The position numbers and the translations under genes are program-made. A stretch of DNA of 64,000 bases from Bradyrhizobium jicamae (lineage in GTDB: Bacteria > Pseudomonadota > Alphaproteobacteria > Rhizobiales > Xanthobacteraceae): contig NZ_JAFCJX010000001.1 in assembly GCF_018130695.1 (NCBI RefSeq), positions 434,001-498,000 on the forward strand, read 5' to 3'. The notes under the pieces were generated by a model. The model saw only the letters and a list, made by a program, of their open reading frames with translations, was not told where the DNA came from and made no database searches. Every line of letters starts with the position of its first letter. Within the stretch, counting starts at the first letter, position 1. This document shows, piece after piece, positions 1 to 8,588 of this stretch.

Positions 1-524
1 TCCCCCACCGTGAGGAGGTCGAGCATCACCGCGAAATAGCCGGGATCGGCGCGCAGCCACAGCTCGCAGAAGTCGGGCCAGTCCCCGAACAGCGCGACAT
101 AGGCGTCGCGAAGCGCGGTCTGTTCACGCGAGAGCGGCGCCTGATCCGCATCCCCACCCGCCAGCGCCAATTCCTCGGCGAGGAGGCCGATGCCGAGATT
201 GCAGCCGTCGAGCCCTTGCGCCGTGGCGAGCCTGAGAACGTCGACGATCTCTTGCGCGGTCGCGCCCTGCTCAAGCGCCAGTTGCATGTGGAGCGCGAGC
301 CCGGAGCGGAACAGATGCGTCGCCGAGCCATCCAGCGCCACATAGATCAGTTCGCACATTTTGCGCGACAGCGGCCCGGTCTCGGCGGGATAGCCGCCAT
401 AGCGGGCATAGGTCGCAAGGAATTCCGGATCGAGCCGCAGCAGCCCTTCCGTCCATGGCCGCCAGTAGCCGCGGGCGCGGATGAACTCTTGCTTGAGGGC
501 TTGCTCTTCGGCGGTGAGGGTCAT
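1..524 (-). CDS. Carboxymuconolactone decarboxylase (CMD/AhpD-like) family protein, 3' end missing
   Basis: The reading frame starts with ATG at 524 and stays open to the left edge, giving 174 complete codons. The centre of the protein has the CMD-family helix pattern: KMCELIYVALDGSATHL, then LHMQLALEQGATAQEIVDVL at about residues 80-100. The CxxC pair of AhpD-type peroxidases is not visible in the part shown, so a decarboxylase, lactonase or structural role is as likely as a redox one. The gene is last in the minus-strand operon and its start overlaps the stop of the preceding double SDR by 4 nt (ATGA), which implies translational coupling. In catabolic operons such proteins often accompany ring or side-chain degradation, but the substrate here is unknown. 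Family assignment is good; function is inferred only. Confidence 0.75.
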   Translation of the reverse strand, partial: MTLTAEEQALKQEFIRARGYWRPWTEGLLRLDPEFLATYARYGGYPAETGPLSRKMCELIYVALDGSATHLFRSGLALHMQLALEQGATAQEIVDVLRLATAQGLDGCNLGIGLLAEELALAGGDADQAPLSREQTALRDAYVALFGDWPDFCELWLRADPGYFAVMLDLLTVG

Positions 525-2044
525 GTCGCATATCCTGCAACGGAGCAATCGGGACCCGCATGAACGCTGAGTCCACCATCGACGGTGATCACGCTGCCGG
601 TGACATATCCGGCCTCGGCGCTGAGCAGAAACGCCGCAGTCTCGGCGATGTCCTGCGCCGATACGGCGCGGCCCAGCGGCATCCGGCGGACCGCGTGTGC
701 GGTCGCGTCGATCGGTCCTGCCGCGATGGCGTTGACGCGAATGCCGTGGCCACTCCATTCACACGCCAATGTGCGCGTGAGCATCGTGACCGCCCCCGCA
801 CTGGCTGCGGCCTCGACGTTGTCGCCAAAGGCAACCTCCCCGCCAATCGATGTCAGATTGACGAGCGTGCCAAACCCCTGCTGCCGAAGGATGGGTCCGG
901 CCGTCCTTGCGACACGGACTGCGCCCGTCAGATGATCGGCCAGCGCTTCATCAGATTTGCCCGAGATCACCGCGTCGGCGCCCACCGCATTTGCAACACC
1001 ATCGATACGACCGAAGCGGCGCGCGACATTGGCAAGCGCCTGCGCCATGGCGTACTCGTCCAAGATATCGACAGGGAGCGCGTGGCATTCGGCCACCTCG
1101 GCGGCAAGCGCCGCCATCTGCCTGCCATCGGCGTCGAGTGCCACAACCGTCGCGTCTTCCGCAGACAGCCGTTCGACCATCGCCCGGCCGATCGGACCGC
1201 AGGCGCCAATGACGACGTAGGCCGGCTTGCCGGCCGGCGCCGCGCGACTGTTGGTTTCTCCCGTGGGGCCGAAGCTGCCAAGCAGCGAGCCGCCGTCGAC
1301 GAGAAACGTCGCGCCGGTGATCGACGATATACGAGGCGATGCGAGAAATGCGATGGCCGCCGCGATCTCCTCGGGCGCCGCCATGCGACCAAGCGGAATG
1401 CGTCGGGCTACGGCGGCGGGGTCGATGCGGCCACGCCCGATCAGCGCTTCGACGAGCTCGGTGCGCGTGTAGCCGGGCGCAACTGCATTGACCCTGATCC
1501 CATCGCGCGCCCAGGCGCAGGCATGATGCCGCGTCATCGCGAGCACGCCCGCCTTGGAGGCGCTATAGCCGTTGCGAAACGGCACCGGCCGCAATGCCGC
1601 GCCGGATGCGACGTTGACGATGGCGCCACCGCCGGAGCGCCGCATCACCGCGGCCGCCTGCTCCGCGGCATTGAGGCTGCCGCGCAGATTGACCGCGACG
1701 AGATTTTCGAAGGTGGACACCGGCTGGTCCACCACGCCGAGCCCATCGGTATCGGTCCGTCCGGCATTGTTGACGAGCACGTCGAGGCCGCCGAGGCGAC
1801 TGACGCAGGCCCGCACCATCTCGGCCACCTGCTCCGGCTGCGCCATGTCGACGCCGAAGGAGGCATGGGCTGCGCCGAGCTCACGCGCGCGGCTTGCCGC
1901 CTTGTCGGCATCGATGTCGGCGATCAGCACCCGGGCGCCTTGCGCGGCGAACCGCCGCGCGGCCGCCCAACCAATCCCGGCTGCAGCTCCGGTGATGAGG
2001 ACGACAAATCCGCTCAGTTCAGCCTGCCGTTCCGCCCGCGTCAC
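521..2044 (-). CDS. Fused tandem short-chain dehydrogenase (two SDR domains, second lacks catalytic Tyr/Lys)
   Basis: This 507-residue protein is two SDR Rossmann domains in one chain. Domain 1 (residues 1-255) is complete: TGAAAGIG at 18-25, NNAG at 92-95, Ser147, Tyr160 and Lys164 of the YxxxK motif, and a C-terminal VDGG. Domain 2 (about 273-497) keeps a cofactor-type glycine turn (GACGPIG, 280-286) and Ser399. Its NNAG equivalent reads NAVG, and the YxxxK position reads AAASA (412-416), so both catalytic Tyr and Lys are Ala. Domain 1 probably oxidises a hydroxyacyl or alcohol intermediate; domain 2 is probably structural or ligand-binding. The start is a GTG preceded by GGGGA; the nearest upstream ATG is out of frame. 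It lies 21 nt after the single SDR gene in the acyl-CoA operon. Confidence 0.85.
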   Translation of the reverse strand: MTRAERQAELSGFVVLITGAAAGIGWAAARRFAAQGARVLIADIDADKAASRARELGAAHASFGVDMAQPEQVAEMVRACVSRLGGLDVLVNNAGRTDTDGLGVVDQPVSTFENLVAVNLRGSLNAAEQAAAVMRRSGGGAIVNVASGAALRPVPFRNGYSASKAGVLAMTRHHACAWARDGIRVNAVAPGYTRTELVEALIGRGRIDPAAVARRIPLGRMAAPEEIAAAIAFLASPRISSITGATFLVDGGSLLGSFGPTGETNSRAAPAGKPAYVVIGACGPIGRAMVERLSAEDATVVALDADGRQMAALAAEVAECHALPVDILDEYAMAQALANVARRFGRIDGVANAVGADAVISGKSDEALADHLTGAVRVARTAGPILRQQGFGTLVNLTSIGGEVAFGDNVEAAASAGAVTMLTRTLACEWSGHGIRVNAIAAGPIDATAHAVRRMPLGRAVSAQDIAETAAFLLSAEAGYVTGSVITVDGGLSVHAGPDCSVAGYAT

Positions 2045-2065
2045 AACCGGTCCCCGCCATGCGGC

Positions 2066-2839
2066 CTAGGCGATGTTGGTCAGCATCATCCCGCCGTCGA
2101 GCGTCAGCACCTGTGCCGAGATGAAGCCGCTATCGTCGCCGACGAGGAAGGCGATTGCTCTTGCGATATCGTCCACCGTGCCGAGCCGCCCGAGCGGCGT
2201 GCGCGCGATGCGGCGCGCATCGAGCTCGGCGTTGCGGTTGCGCATCGTGCCCTCGGTCGGGATCGCCGAAGGCGCCACCGCGTTGACACGGATCTTGCGC
2301 TCGCCGAGCTCGGCCGCCGCGGCACGCGTAATGCCCATGACGCCGGCCTTGATGCCGCTATAGACGATGCTGTTCTTTGCCGAGATCAATCCCGCGACCG
2401 ACGCGACGTTGACGATCGCGCCGCCGCGCTCGGCATCCATCGCCTCGGCCGCGGCCTGGATGCCCCAGATGATCGCCTTGAAGCCGATGTCGAGCATTCG
2501 ATCCACGGTCTCGGGCGCGATGTCGGGCACCGACTGGTAGCGGACCCAGGCCGCGTTGTTGACGAGGATGTCGAGCCGCCCCTGCCGCTCGGCAAAGCCG
2601 AGCACCGCCGTCCGCATGCCGTCGCGGCTCGCGACATTCTGTGTGATCGCGACGGCCTCGCCGCCGGTCGCCGTGATGGCGTCGACGGTGCCGGCGACGA
2701 ACTCGGGCTTGAGATCGTTGACGCCGACGATGGCGCCGCGCGAGGCCAGCAGCATGGCGGTCGCGCGCCCGATTCCATTGCCGGCGCCGGTGACCAGCGC
2801 GACACGACCCGCGAGCGGCTTGTCCTTGGCATCAGTCAT
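2066..2839 (-). CDS. SDR family NAD(P)-dependent oxidoreductase
   Basis: This is a classical 257-residue SDR of FabG type. It has TGAGNGIG at 17-24, NNAA in place of NNAG at 94-97, Ser147, and Tyr160/Lys164 (YSGIK), followed by the usual C-terminal LDGG. It should act in the cytosol as an NAD(P)-linked alcohol or 3-hydroxyacyl dehydrogenase. Its position directly after two acyl-CoA dehydrogenase genes (15-nt gap) and in the same operon as an enoyl-CoA hydratase makes a beta-oxidation-like step the simplest role. The exact substrate cannot be read from sequence. Confidence 0.85.
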   Translation of the reverse strand: MTDAKDKPLAGRVALVTGAGNGIGRATAMLLASRGAIVGVNDLKPEFVAGTVDAITATGGEAVAITQNVASRDGMRTAVLGFAERQGRLDILVNNAAWVRYQSVPDIAPETVDRMLDIGFKAIIWGIQAAAEAMDAERGGAIVNVASVAGLISAKNSIVYSGIKAGVMGITRAAAAELGERKIRVNAVAPSAIPTEGTMRNRNAELDARRIARTPLGRLGTVDDIARAIAFLVGDDSGFISAQVLTLDGGMMLTNIA

Positions 2840-2854
2840 TGTTGTTTCCCTTCC

Positions 2855-3892
2855 CTATGCCGACGCGGCAATATCAGTTGCCGGAGCGATGGCAGCCACG
2901 GTGCGGCGGCCGAGCGCTGCCAGCATATCGCTGGCGTTCCCCTGCGCCTGCAAGGCGCGGACACGGCGGAGATGGCGATGCACGGGCACGTCCCAGGTGA
3001 ATCCCATGCCGCCGTGAACCTGCAGCGCGCCCTCGCTGATGGCGCAGCCAAACGTGGCCGCGGCGAGAAACACGGAATCGCGCTCGAGCGGTCCAGCATC
3101 GTCGCCGACGCTGCGCGTGATCGCATGCCTGATGCCTTCGAGCGCGAGCTTCTGCCGCGCCAGCGAATGACGGAGAGCCTGGTTGTAGGACAGCGCGCGG
3201 CCGAACTGGCGGCGCGTCGAGGCATGTTCCTGCGCCATTGCGAGGCACGTCTCGGCCGAGCCGAGGATGGCGGCGGCGCGCAGCACGTTCGCGCCAGCGC
3301 ACAGAGCGGTCCAGGTGCTCTCAGGCAGCACACTTGCCGCCGCGACGGTCACGCCCTGCAAGCGAACCGGGTGTTCAGGCACTGTCAGATCGAGACCCAC
3401 AGCATCTTCGATGACCATCCCCTCGCTATCGGCCGGCACCAGCACTGCGCCGCCGGTGTTGAGCCGCACCAGGAGCGTATCCGCATCGCGGGCACAGGCC
3501 GCACGCGCGACGCAGCCATTGAGCACGATGGATTCACCTTCGCGCTCGGCGCTCACGCTGCCCTGCCAGGCGATCGTCGCCAGCATGTCGCCGGACACGA
3601 CGGCCTCCGCCGCGCGCGGCAGCGCGTCCTGCAGCGCCTGCCCGAGCAGCAGCGCCTCCATCAGCGGAAAGCCGAGCAGGCCCGAGCCCGCGGCAGCGAC
3701 CACCGGAACGGCAAAGGCCAGCGGCAAATCCAGTCCGCCGACCTCCTGCGAGGCAATCACGCCGAGCAATCCGTCATTGGCGAGGTGTTTCGCCTGCTCG
3801 CGCGGCGTCAACGCTCCGCAATCCGCCACCGCGCGCGACGCGGTGACCGCGAACTCGCCTGGCTGCAACCCTTCGCCGATCAATGTCGTCAT
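2855..3892 (-). CDS. Acyl-CoA dehydrogenase family protein (short partner of an adjacent pair)
   Basis: This 345-residue protein has the acyl-CoA dehydrogenase C-terminal helical region (ILGSAETCLAMAQEHASTRRQFG and ALQVHGGMGFTWDVPVHRHLRR patterns). It is shorter and more divergent than the neighbouring dehydrogenase. Adjacent long and short dehydrogenase genes of this kind are known to form heteromeric enzymes in steroid and side-chain catabolism (FadE28/FadE29 type), so the two may work as one flavoenzyme; this is inference. I chose ATG at 3892, with AAAGG six nt upstream; a GTG at 3895 is the alternative. The start overlaps the TGA of the upstream dehydrogenase, so translation is probably coupled. 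Confidence 0.8.
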   Translation of the reverse strand: MTTLIGEGLQPGEFAVTASRAVADCGALTPREQAKHLANDGLLGVIASQEVGGLDLPLAFAVPVVAAAGSGLLGFPLMEALLLGQALQDALPRAAEAVVSGDMLATIAWQGSVSAEREGESIVLNGCVARAACARDADTLLVRLNTGGAVLVPADSEGMVIEDAVGLDLTVPEHPVRLQGVTVAAASVLPESTWTALCAGANVLRAAAILGSAETCLAMAQEHASTRRQFGRALSYNQALRHSLARQKLALEGIRHAITRSVGDDAGPLERDSVFLAAATFGCAISEGALQVHGGMGFTWDVPVHRHLRRVRALQAQGNASDMLAALGRRTVAAIAPATDIAASA

Positions 3893-5103
3893 CACTTGCC
3901 TTTCGAAAGCTGCAGGATTCGGTCGGCGATGATGCCGAGCTGAATTTCAGTGGTGCCGGCATAGATCGTCTCTGCACGCGCCGCCAGATAGATCGCCTCG
4001 AAGCGGCGTCGCGCCACCTGCACGGCCGGAAGGTGCGGCAACGACGCTTGCGACAACAGCTCAAGCGCGAGCGCAGCAAAGCGCTGATGCGCCTCGCTCC
4101 AATGCAGTTTCGCGAGACTGCCGCGCGCACCGATCTTGTCGCCGTTGGCCAGCGCGTCGACCGCGGTCTCGACATGCGCCTTCAGCACCTCGATATCGAC
4201 CACGACCTCGCCGATCCTGGCCTCGTAACGCGGGTTCGCGACCAGTTGCGCCAGTGCCGGATCGCTCTTGCAGGCCGAGATCAAATGGCGCAGCTCGTTC
4301 TCGAACCGCCACGACCGATACATGCGGTTGGTCGCCCGCTCGATCTCGAGCACGCGGATCGCCGCGTTCCAGCCTTCATCGGGCGCGCCGAGCGTATCCG
4401 ATTGCAGCACCTCGACGTCGTCGAAGAACACTTCGCAAAAGCTTTCGCGATCGTCGATCGACTTGATCGGGCGCACGCGGACGCCCTTGGCATCGAGGCG
4501 CACCGCGAACATCGCAAGGCCGCGATGGCGGTCCTCCAGCGGACCGGTTCGCGCCAGCACCAGGCAACGCTGGGCGCGATAGGCACCGCTGGTCCAGATC
4601 TTCTGGCCGTTGATCCGCCAGACATCACCGTCGCGTGTCGCACGGGTCCGCAGGCCCGCCAAATCCGAGCCGGCCTCCGGCTCGGAAAAGCCCTGGCACC
4701 AGATGTCGCGCATCTCGAGGATCGCCGGCAGGAAGCGATGCTTCTGCTCCTCGGTGCCGACGGCGAGGATGATCGGACCGGCAAGCTCCTTGCCGATCGA
4801 ATTAACGCTCTCGGGCATCGCGAGCGCGCCGATCTCCTGGTTGGCGATCAGGTGCTCGCGCAGGGTGCGACAGTGGCCACCATAGGCCTTCGGCCAGGTG
4901 ATGCCGGCAAGGCCAGCGCGATACATCGCCGCCTCCCAGGCGATCTGCTCCTGCAGGCTTGGCTGTGAGAACGCCACGCTGTCGCTGCGGAAGCTCGCCG
5001 GCAGATTGGCACGCAGCCAGCGACGCATCGTCACCCGATAGGCCTCACCGGAAAGCTCTCCGGCCGCGGCTGCTGCAGGCGCCTCTGTTTCAATGACTGT
5101 CAT
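3892..5103 (-). CDS. Acyl-CoA dehydrogenase
   Basis: The 403-residue protein has all the main acyl-CoA dehydrogenase landmarks. CQGFSEPEAGSD at 136-147 is the FAD/substrate signature, INGQKIWTSGA follows, and the C-terminus has YAGTTEIQLGIIADRIL. It should carry out FAD-dependent alpha,beta-desaturation of an acyl-CoA in the cytosol. The frame is open further upstream, but the start at 5103 (MTVIETEAP) gives the usual family length and excludes a basic stretch that looks non-coding. It is transcribed after the LivJ-type binding protein with a hairpin between them, and is coupled to the shorter dehydrogenase by overlapping stop and start codons. Confidence 0.88.
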   Translation of the reverse strand: MTVIETEAPAAAAAGELSGEAYRVTMRRWLRANLPASFRSDSVAFSQPSLQEQIAWEAAMYRAGLAGITWPKAYGGHCRTLREHLIANQEIGALAMPESVNSIGKELAGPIILAVGTEEQKHRFLPAILEMRDIWCQGFSEPEAGSDLAGLRTRATRDGDVWRINGQKIWTSGAYRAQRCLVLARTGPLEDRHRGLAMFAVRLDAKGVRVRPIKSIDDRESFCEVFFDDVEVLQSDTLGAPDEGWNAAIRVLEIERATNRMYRSWRFENELRHLISACKSDPALAQLVANPRYEARIGEVVVDIEVLKAHVETAVDALANGDKIGARGSLAKLHWSEAHQRFAALALELLSQASLPHLPAVQVARRRFEAIYLAARAETIYAGTTEIQLGIIADRILQLSKGK

Positions 5104-5131
5104 CGTCGATGTCTCGCTTTGGCTGAATCGT

Positions 5132-5161
5132 GGGCGCCGGCCATGCGTCGGCCGGACGCCC
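5132..5161 (-). terminator. Intercistronic GC-rich hairpin after the LivJ-type gene
   Basis: GGGCG-CCGGCC pairs with GGCCGG-ACGCCC with one bulged base and a short loop, in the 70-nt gap between the binding-protein stop and the dehydrogenase start. There is no U-run, so it is better read as a transcript-stabilising or attenuating hairpin than as a full terminator. Confidence 0.45.
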
Positions 5162-5173
5162 TTCTCTCTCCGA

Positions 5174-6400
5174 TCACTGCGTCTTGAGCAGATCGCAGGC
5201 GCTCTCCGAAGCCGGACGCCACGCATCCTCGGGAGCAATGGTTCCCGTGATCTCGTAATAGTCGAAGGCGTATTTCGACTCGGCCGGCGTCTTGATGCGG
5301 GCCACAAGGAGCGGTCGCATCACCTGTCCGTCGGCGCGGATGCTGACGTCCTTCATCTCGAAATCGTTGATCGGCGTCTTCTTCATCTGCTTCATCACGG
5401 CCTCGCCATCGTCCGTTCCGGTCGCAGCGATCGCCTTCAGGTAATGCGTGATGGCGCTGTAGGTGGCGGACTTGGCCTCATTGAGGATCTGGCCGTTGGA
5501 TGCTTCGCTGAAACGCTTGGCGAAGGCGCGCGTCTCGGGATTCAGGTCCCAATAGAAGGGCGTCGTCAGGCGCACGTTCTGCAGGTCGCGGAGCCCGATC
5601 CCCTGCGCCTGGTTGATCATGAGTCCCAGCGGCACCAGCAGTTGCTTCTGCGACAGGCCGAACTCCTGCGCCTGCTTGATCGCGTTGCCGAAGTCCGAAC
5701 CGGAATTGGCCAGCGCGATCGCCTTCGCACCACTCGCTTGCGCGGTCAGCAGGAACGAGGAGAAATCCGACGTGTTGAGCGGATGCAGCACCGATCCCAC
5801 CACCTTGCCGCCGCCGGCCTTGATGAAGTTCGTCGCATCGGCCTGCCAGCCCTTGCCGAAGGCGTAGTCGACGGTCAGGAAGAACCAGGTGTCGACGCCC
5901 TGCGACAATAGCGCCTTCACCGTCGCCTTCGGCTGCGCATAGGTGTCCACCATCCACTGCGTGGTCATCGGCGAGCACTTGTCGTTGGTGAAGAACGAGC
6001 CTGCGGTACCCGCCAGCATGTAAGGCTTCTTCCGCTGCTTCATGATGTCCTGCACGCCGAGCGCAATCGACGAGGCCGAGCAGCCGACGATGGCATCGAC
6101 GCCCTCGTTGTCGAGCCAGCGCAGCGCAATGGCGACGCCGACATCGGGCTTGTTCTGGTCGTCGGCGACGACGAGCTCGATCTTCTTGCCGTTGACGGCG
6201 CCGCCGAAATCAGCGACCGCGAGCTTCGCCGAGGCCACCGCGCCCGGACCGCAATTGTCGGCATAGGGACCGTTCTGGTCGTTCATGATGCCGATCTTGA
6301 TCACGTCGCCGGACACTTGCGCGCGCAGCGGCGTTGCCAGAACCAGCAGTGCCCCCAGCATCACGGCGATATTGAGCAGACTTCTATTGAGCTTCGTCAC
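5174..6400 (-). CDS. LivJ-type ABC transporter substrate-binding protein
   Basis: This 408-residue periplasmic binding protein has a Sec-type signal peptide (hydrophobic LLNIAVMLGALLVLATPLRA, then a QVSGD start of the mature part) and the family pattern IKIGIMNDQNGPYADNCGPG. LivJ-type proteins bind amino acids but also aromatic and acyl substrates for HAAT-type ABC importers. No LivHMGF genes are nearby, so it must use a transporter encoded elsewhere. The GTG start at 6400 has AGGAGG just upstream and is preferred to the in-frame TTG at 6415. Its place inside the acyl-CoA operon, after the CoA ligase, suggests it delivers the pathway substrate. Confidence 0.88.
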   Translation of the reverse strand: MTKLNRSLLNIAVMLGALLVLATPLRAQVSGDVIKIGIMNDQNGPYADNCGPGAVASAKLAVADFGGAVNGKKIELVVADDQNKPDVGVAIALRWLDNEGVDAIVGCSASSIALGVQDIMKQRKKPYMLAGTAGSFFTNDKCSPMTTQWMVDTYAQPKATVKALLSQGVDTWFFLTVDYAFGKGWQADATNFIKAGGGKVVGSVLHPLNTSDFSSFLLTAQASGAKAIALANSGSDFGNAIKQAQEFGLSQKQLLVPLGLMINQAQGIGLRDLQNVRLTTPFYWDLNPETRAFAKRFSEASNGQILNEAKSATYSAITHYLKAIAATGTDDGEAVMKQMKKTPINDFEMKDVSIRADGQVMRPLLVARIKTPAESKYAFDYYEITGTIAPEDAWRPASESACDLLKTQ

Positions 6401-6453
6401 GAGTTCCTCCTGCAATGTTAGGCCGGCTTCGCGGTTCTTGTTGGTTGATGTCT

Positions 6454-8586
6454 TCAGTGGTGTTCAAGTGCCTTGCCCGCGTGCGGGATCAGCAGCGCGT
6501 CGAGCGCGACGGCGCCCTCGCCGTCCGCCTTCAGCAGCAGCGGATTGATGTCGATTTCCGACACGGTATCGGCATGCGCGACGGCAAAGCGCGACAACGC
6601 GGCAATCGTCTGCGCAGCGACCTTGAGGTCGGTGCGCCGCCGGCCGCGCGCTCCGTCGAGGACGGCGAACGCCTTCAGCGATTTCAGCATTACCATCGCC
6701 TGGGTCTCGCTGACCGGCGCCATTTGCACGGCGGTATCCTGCATGATCTCGGCAAAGATTCCGCCGAGGCCGACCATCACGACCGGACCGAACACCGGAT
6801 CGATCCGGCTGCCGAGGAGCAGCTCGGACAAGCCCTGCGCCATCGGCGCGACGATCACGCCATCGATCGCCGCGCGCGGCGCCTTGTCGGCGACACGCGC
6901 CAGCATTTGGGCATGAGCCTGCCGCACCTCGTCCTCGGAGCGCAGGCCGACGGCAACACCGCCGACCTCCGTCTTGTGCGGCAGATCGGGCGACGCGATC
7001 TTCAACACCACGGGAAAGCCGATCTGTCGCGCGGCATGCGCCGCGGCATCGGCATCCGACACCAGTTGCTCGGCGAGCACAGGGATGCCGGCTTCCGCCA
7101 GCGCGCGTTTGGCACCAAGCTCGTGCCGGAAGGCATCGGCCGCGAGCGGCGTGGCCTTCGCGATGACAGACTGACTTGCCTCCCTCGGCGCAGTCGCCAG
7201 CGCCTGCAAGCGCGCCAACGATGCGACGATGGCGCAGCAGCCGTCGAAGCTCGGAATCGTTGGATAACCCATCGCGTGCAGTTCGGCGAGCGCGTCCGGC
7301 GGGCCTTCGACGCAGAGGATGACGGGACGGTCGGGATACTGCGCGCGGATATGCCGCAACGTTTCTATGTAGACGGAGCGCAAGCGCGGCATGTGCAGCG
7401 AGAACGGCAACGGCAGCACGATCACATCGGTGCGGTCGTCAGCGACGACCGCCGACAATATCTTCTGCAGCATGTCGGGCCGGCTCGACATCTGCGCGGT
7501 GGCATCGACCGGATTGCGCGCGGACGCGAATGGCACCAGCTCGAGGATCGCGCGCTGGGTCGCTTCGCTCAATTCCGGCAGCGAAAGCCCGACAGCCTGT
7601 GCGGCATCGGCCAGCAGCACGCCAAAGCCGCCCGATGCCGTCACGACCGCAAGGCGCGGCCCCTTCGGCAGCCGATCCGGCAACAGGATGGACGCGGCAT
7701 GACCGAGATCGATCAGTTCCTCGATGCTGCGCACCCGCACCGCGCCGTAACGAGCCAACAGCGCGTCAAACACCGCGTCCGATCCCGCCATGGCTCCGGT
7801 GTGGGACGCGGCGGCGGCCTGCCCCGCCTCCGAGGTGCCGACCTTGAGTGCAATTACCGGCTTTCCGGCATCGCGCGCCTCAGTCAGCGCGGCGATCAGC
7901 CGGCCGGCGTCGCGGCAAGCCTCGAAGCAGCACAGGATGACTTTTGTGGCGGGATCCTGGGCCAGCCAGGCAATGCCATCGGCAATGTCGATGTCGCATT
8001 CATTGCCCGTCGTCATGAAGCGGCTGATGCCGGCGCCGCGATCGCTCGCCATACGCATGGTGTAGCTGCCGAGATTGCCGCTCTGCGACACGATGCCGAG
8101 CGAGCCTGCCTTTGGCATGCTGTGCTCGAGCACGATCGAGAACGTCGCGATGGCCTTTTCGGGAATGCTGACGGCGCCGAGGCAGTTCGGACCGAGCAGC
8201 CGCATGCCGGTGCGGCGTGCGGCAGCCTGCAGCCGGTCCTGCATGGCGCGGCCCTGCTCGCCTAGCTCGGCAAAGCCGGAGGAGAACACGACGACGCTGC
8301 GCACGCCGCGATCGGCGCACTGCTCGATCGCCTCTGGCGCCCGCTCGGCATCGACGGCGATGATCGCAAGATCGGGCGCTTCAGGCAGCGCGCCCACCGA
8401 CGCGTAGGCCTGAAGCCCCTGAACCAATTCCGCCTTCGGGTTCACGGGATAGATCTTGCCCGCATAGCCGTAGCGCCGCAGCAGATCGACCGGCCGGCCG
8501 CCGATCTTGGTCGCATCCTGCGACGCGCCGATGATCGCGATCGAACGCGGCGCCATCAACGCGTCGAGACCCTCTCCTGGCCGCAT
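6454..8586 (-). CDS. Acetate--CoA ligase (ADP-forming)-type acyl-CoA synthetase
   Basis: The 710-residue protein has the layout of fused ADP-forming acyl-CoA synthetases. An N-terminal CoA-binding Rossmann domain (SIAIIGAS..KIGGRP, residues about 14-130) is followed by succinyl-CoA-ligase-like domains containing the SHTGAMAG motif with the expected phosphohistidine. The C-terminal third is an ATP-grasp domain (PVVLKIASPDLPHKTEVGGV). It should activate a carboxylic acid as its CoA thioester in the cytosol. This family in proteobacteria includes feruloyl- and other acyl-CoA synthetases, so acetate need not be the substrate. ATG at 8586 follows the hydratase stop by 2 nt; the longer frame upstream only overlaps that gene. 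It is the likely pathway-entry enzyme of the operon. Confidence 0.85.
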   Translation of the reverse strand: MRPGEGLDALMAPRSIAIIGASQDATKIGGRPVDLLRRYGYAGKIYPVNPKAELVQGLQAYASVGALPEAPDLAIIAVDAERAPEAIEQCADRGVRSVVVFSSGFAELGEQGRAMQDRLQAAARRTGMRLLGPNCLGAVSIPEKAIATFSIVLEHSMPKAGSLGIVSQSGNLGSYTMRMASDRGAGISRFMTTGNECDIDIADGIAWLAQDPATKVILCCFEACRDAGRLIAALTEARDAGKPVIALKVGTSEAGQAAAASHTGAMAGSDAVFDALLARYGAVRVRSIEELIDLGHAASILLPDRLPKGPRLAVVTASGGFGVLLADAAQAVGLSLPELSEATQRAILELVPFASARNPVDATAQMSSRPDMLQKILSAVVADDRTDVIVLPLPFSLHMPRLRSVYIETLRHIRAQYPDRPVILCVEGPPDALAELHAMGYPTIPSFDGCCAIVASLARLQALATAPREASQSVIAKATPLAADAFRHELGAKRALAEAGIPVLAEQLVSDADAAAHAARQIGFPVVLKIASPDLPHKTEVGGVAVGLRSEDEVRQAHAQMLARVADKAPRAAIDGVIVAPMAQGLSELLLGSRIDPVFGPVVMVGLGGIFAEIMQDTAVQMAPVSETQAMVMLKSLKAFAVLDGARGRRRTDLKVAAQTIAALSRFAVAHADTVSEIDINPLLLKADGEGAVALDALLIPHAGKALEHH

Positions 8587-8588
8587 CG

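Noticed and set aside
560..3943. A 1127-codon open frame on the plus strand
   Set aside because: It lies antisense to five well-supported genes, has composition typical of a high-GC shadow frame (Arg/His/Asp-rich) and shows no domain pattern.
6415..8265. A 616-codon plus-strand open frame
   Set aside because: It is antisense to the CoA ligase gene, with low-complexity Arg/Gln/His-rich translation and no family pattern.
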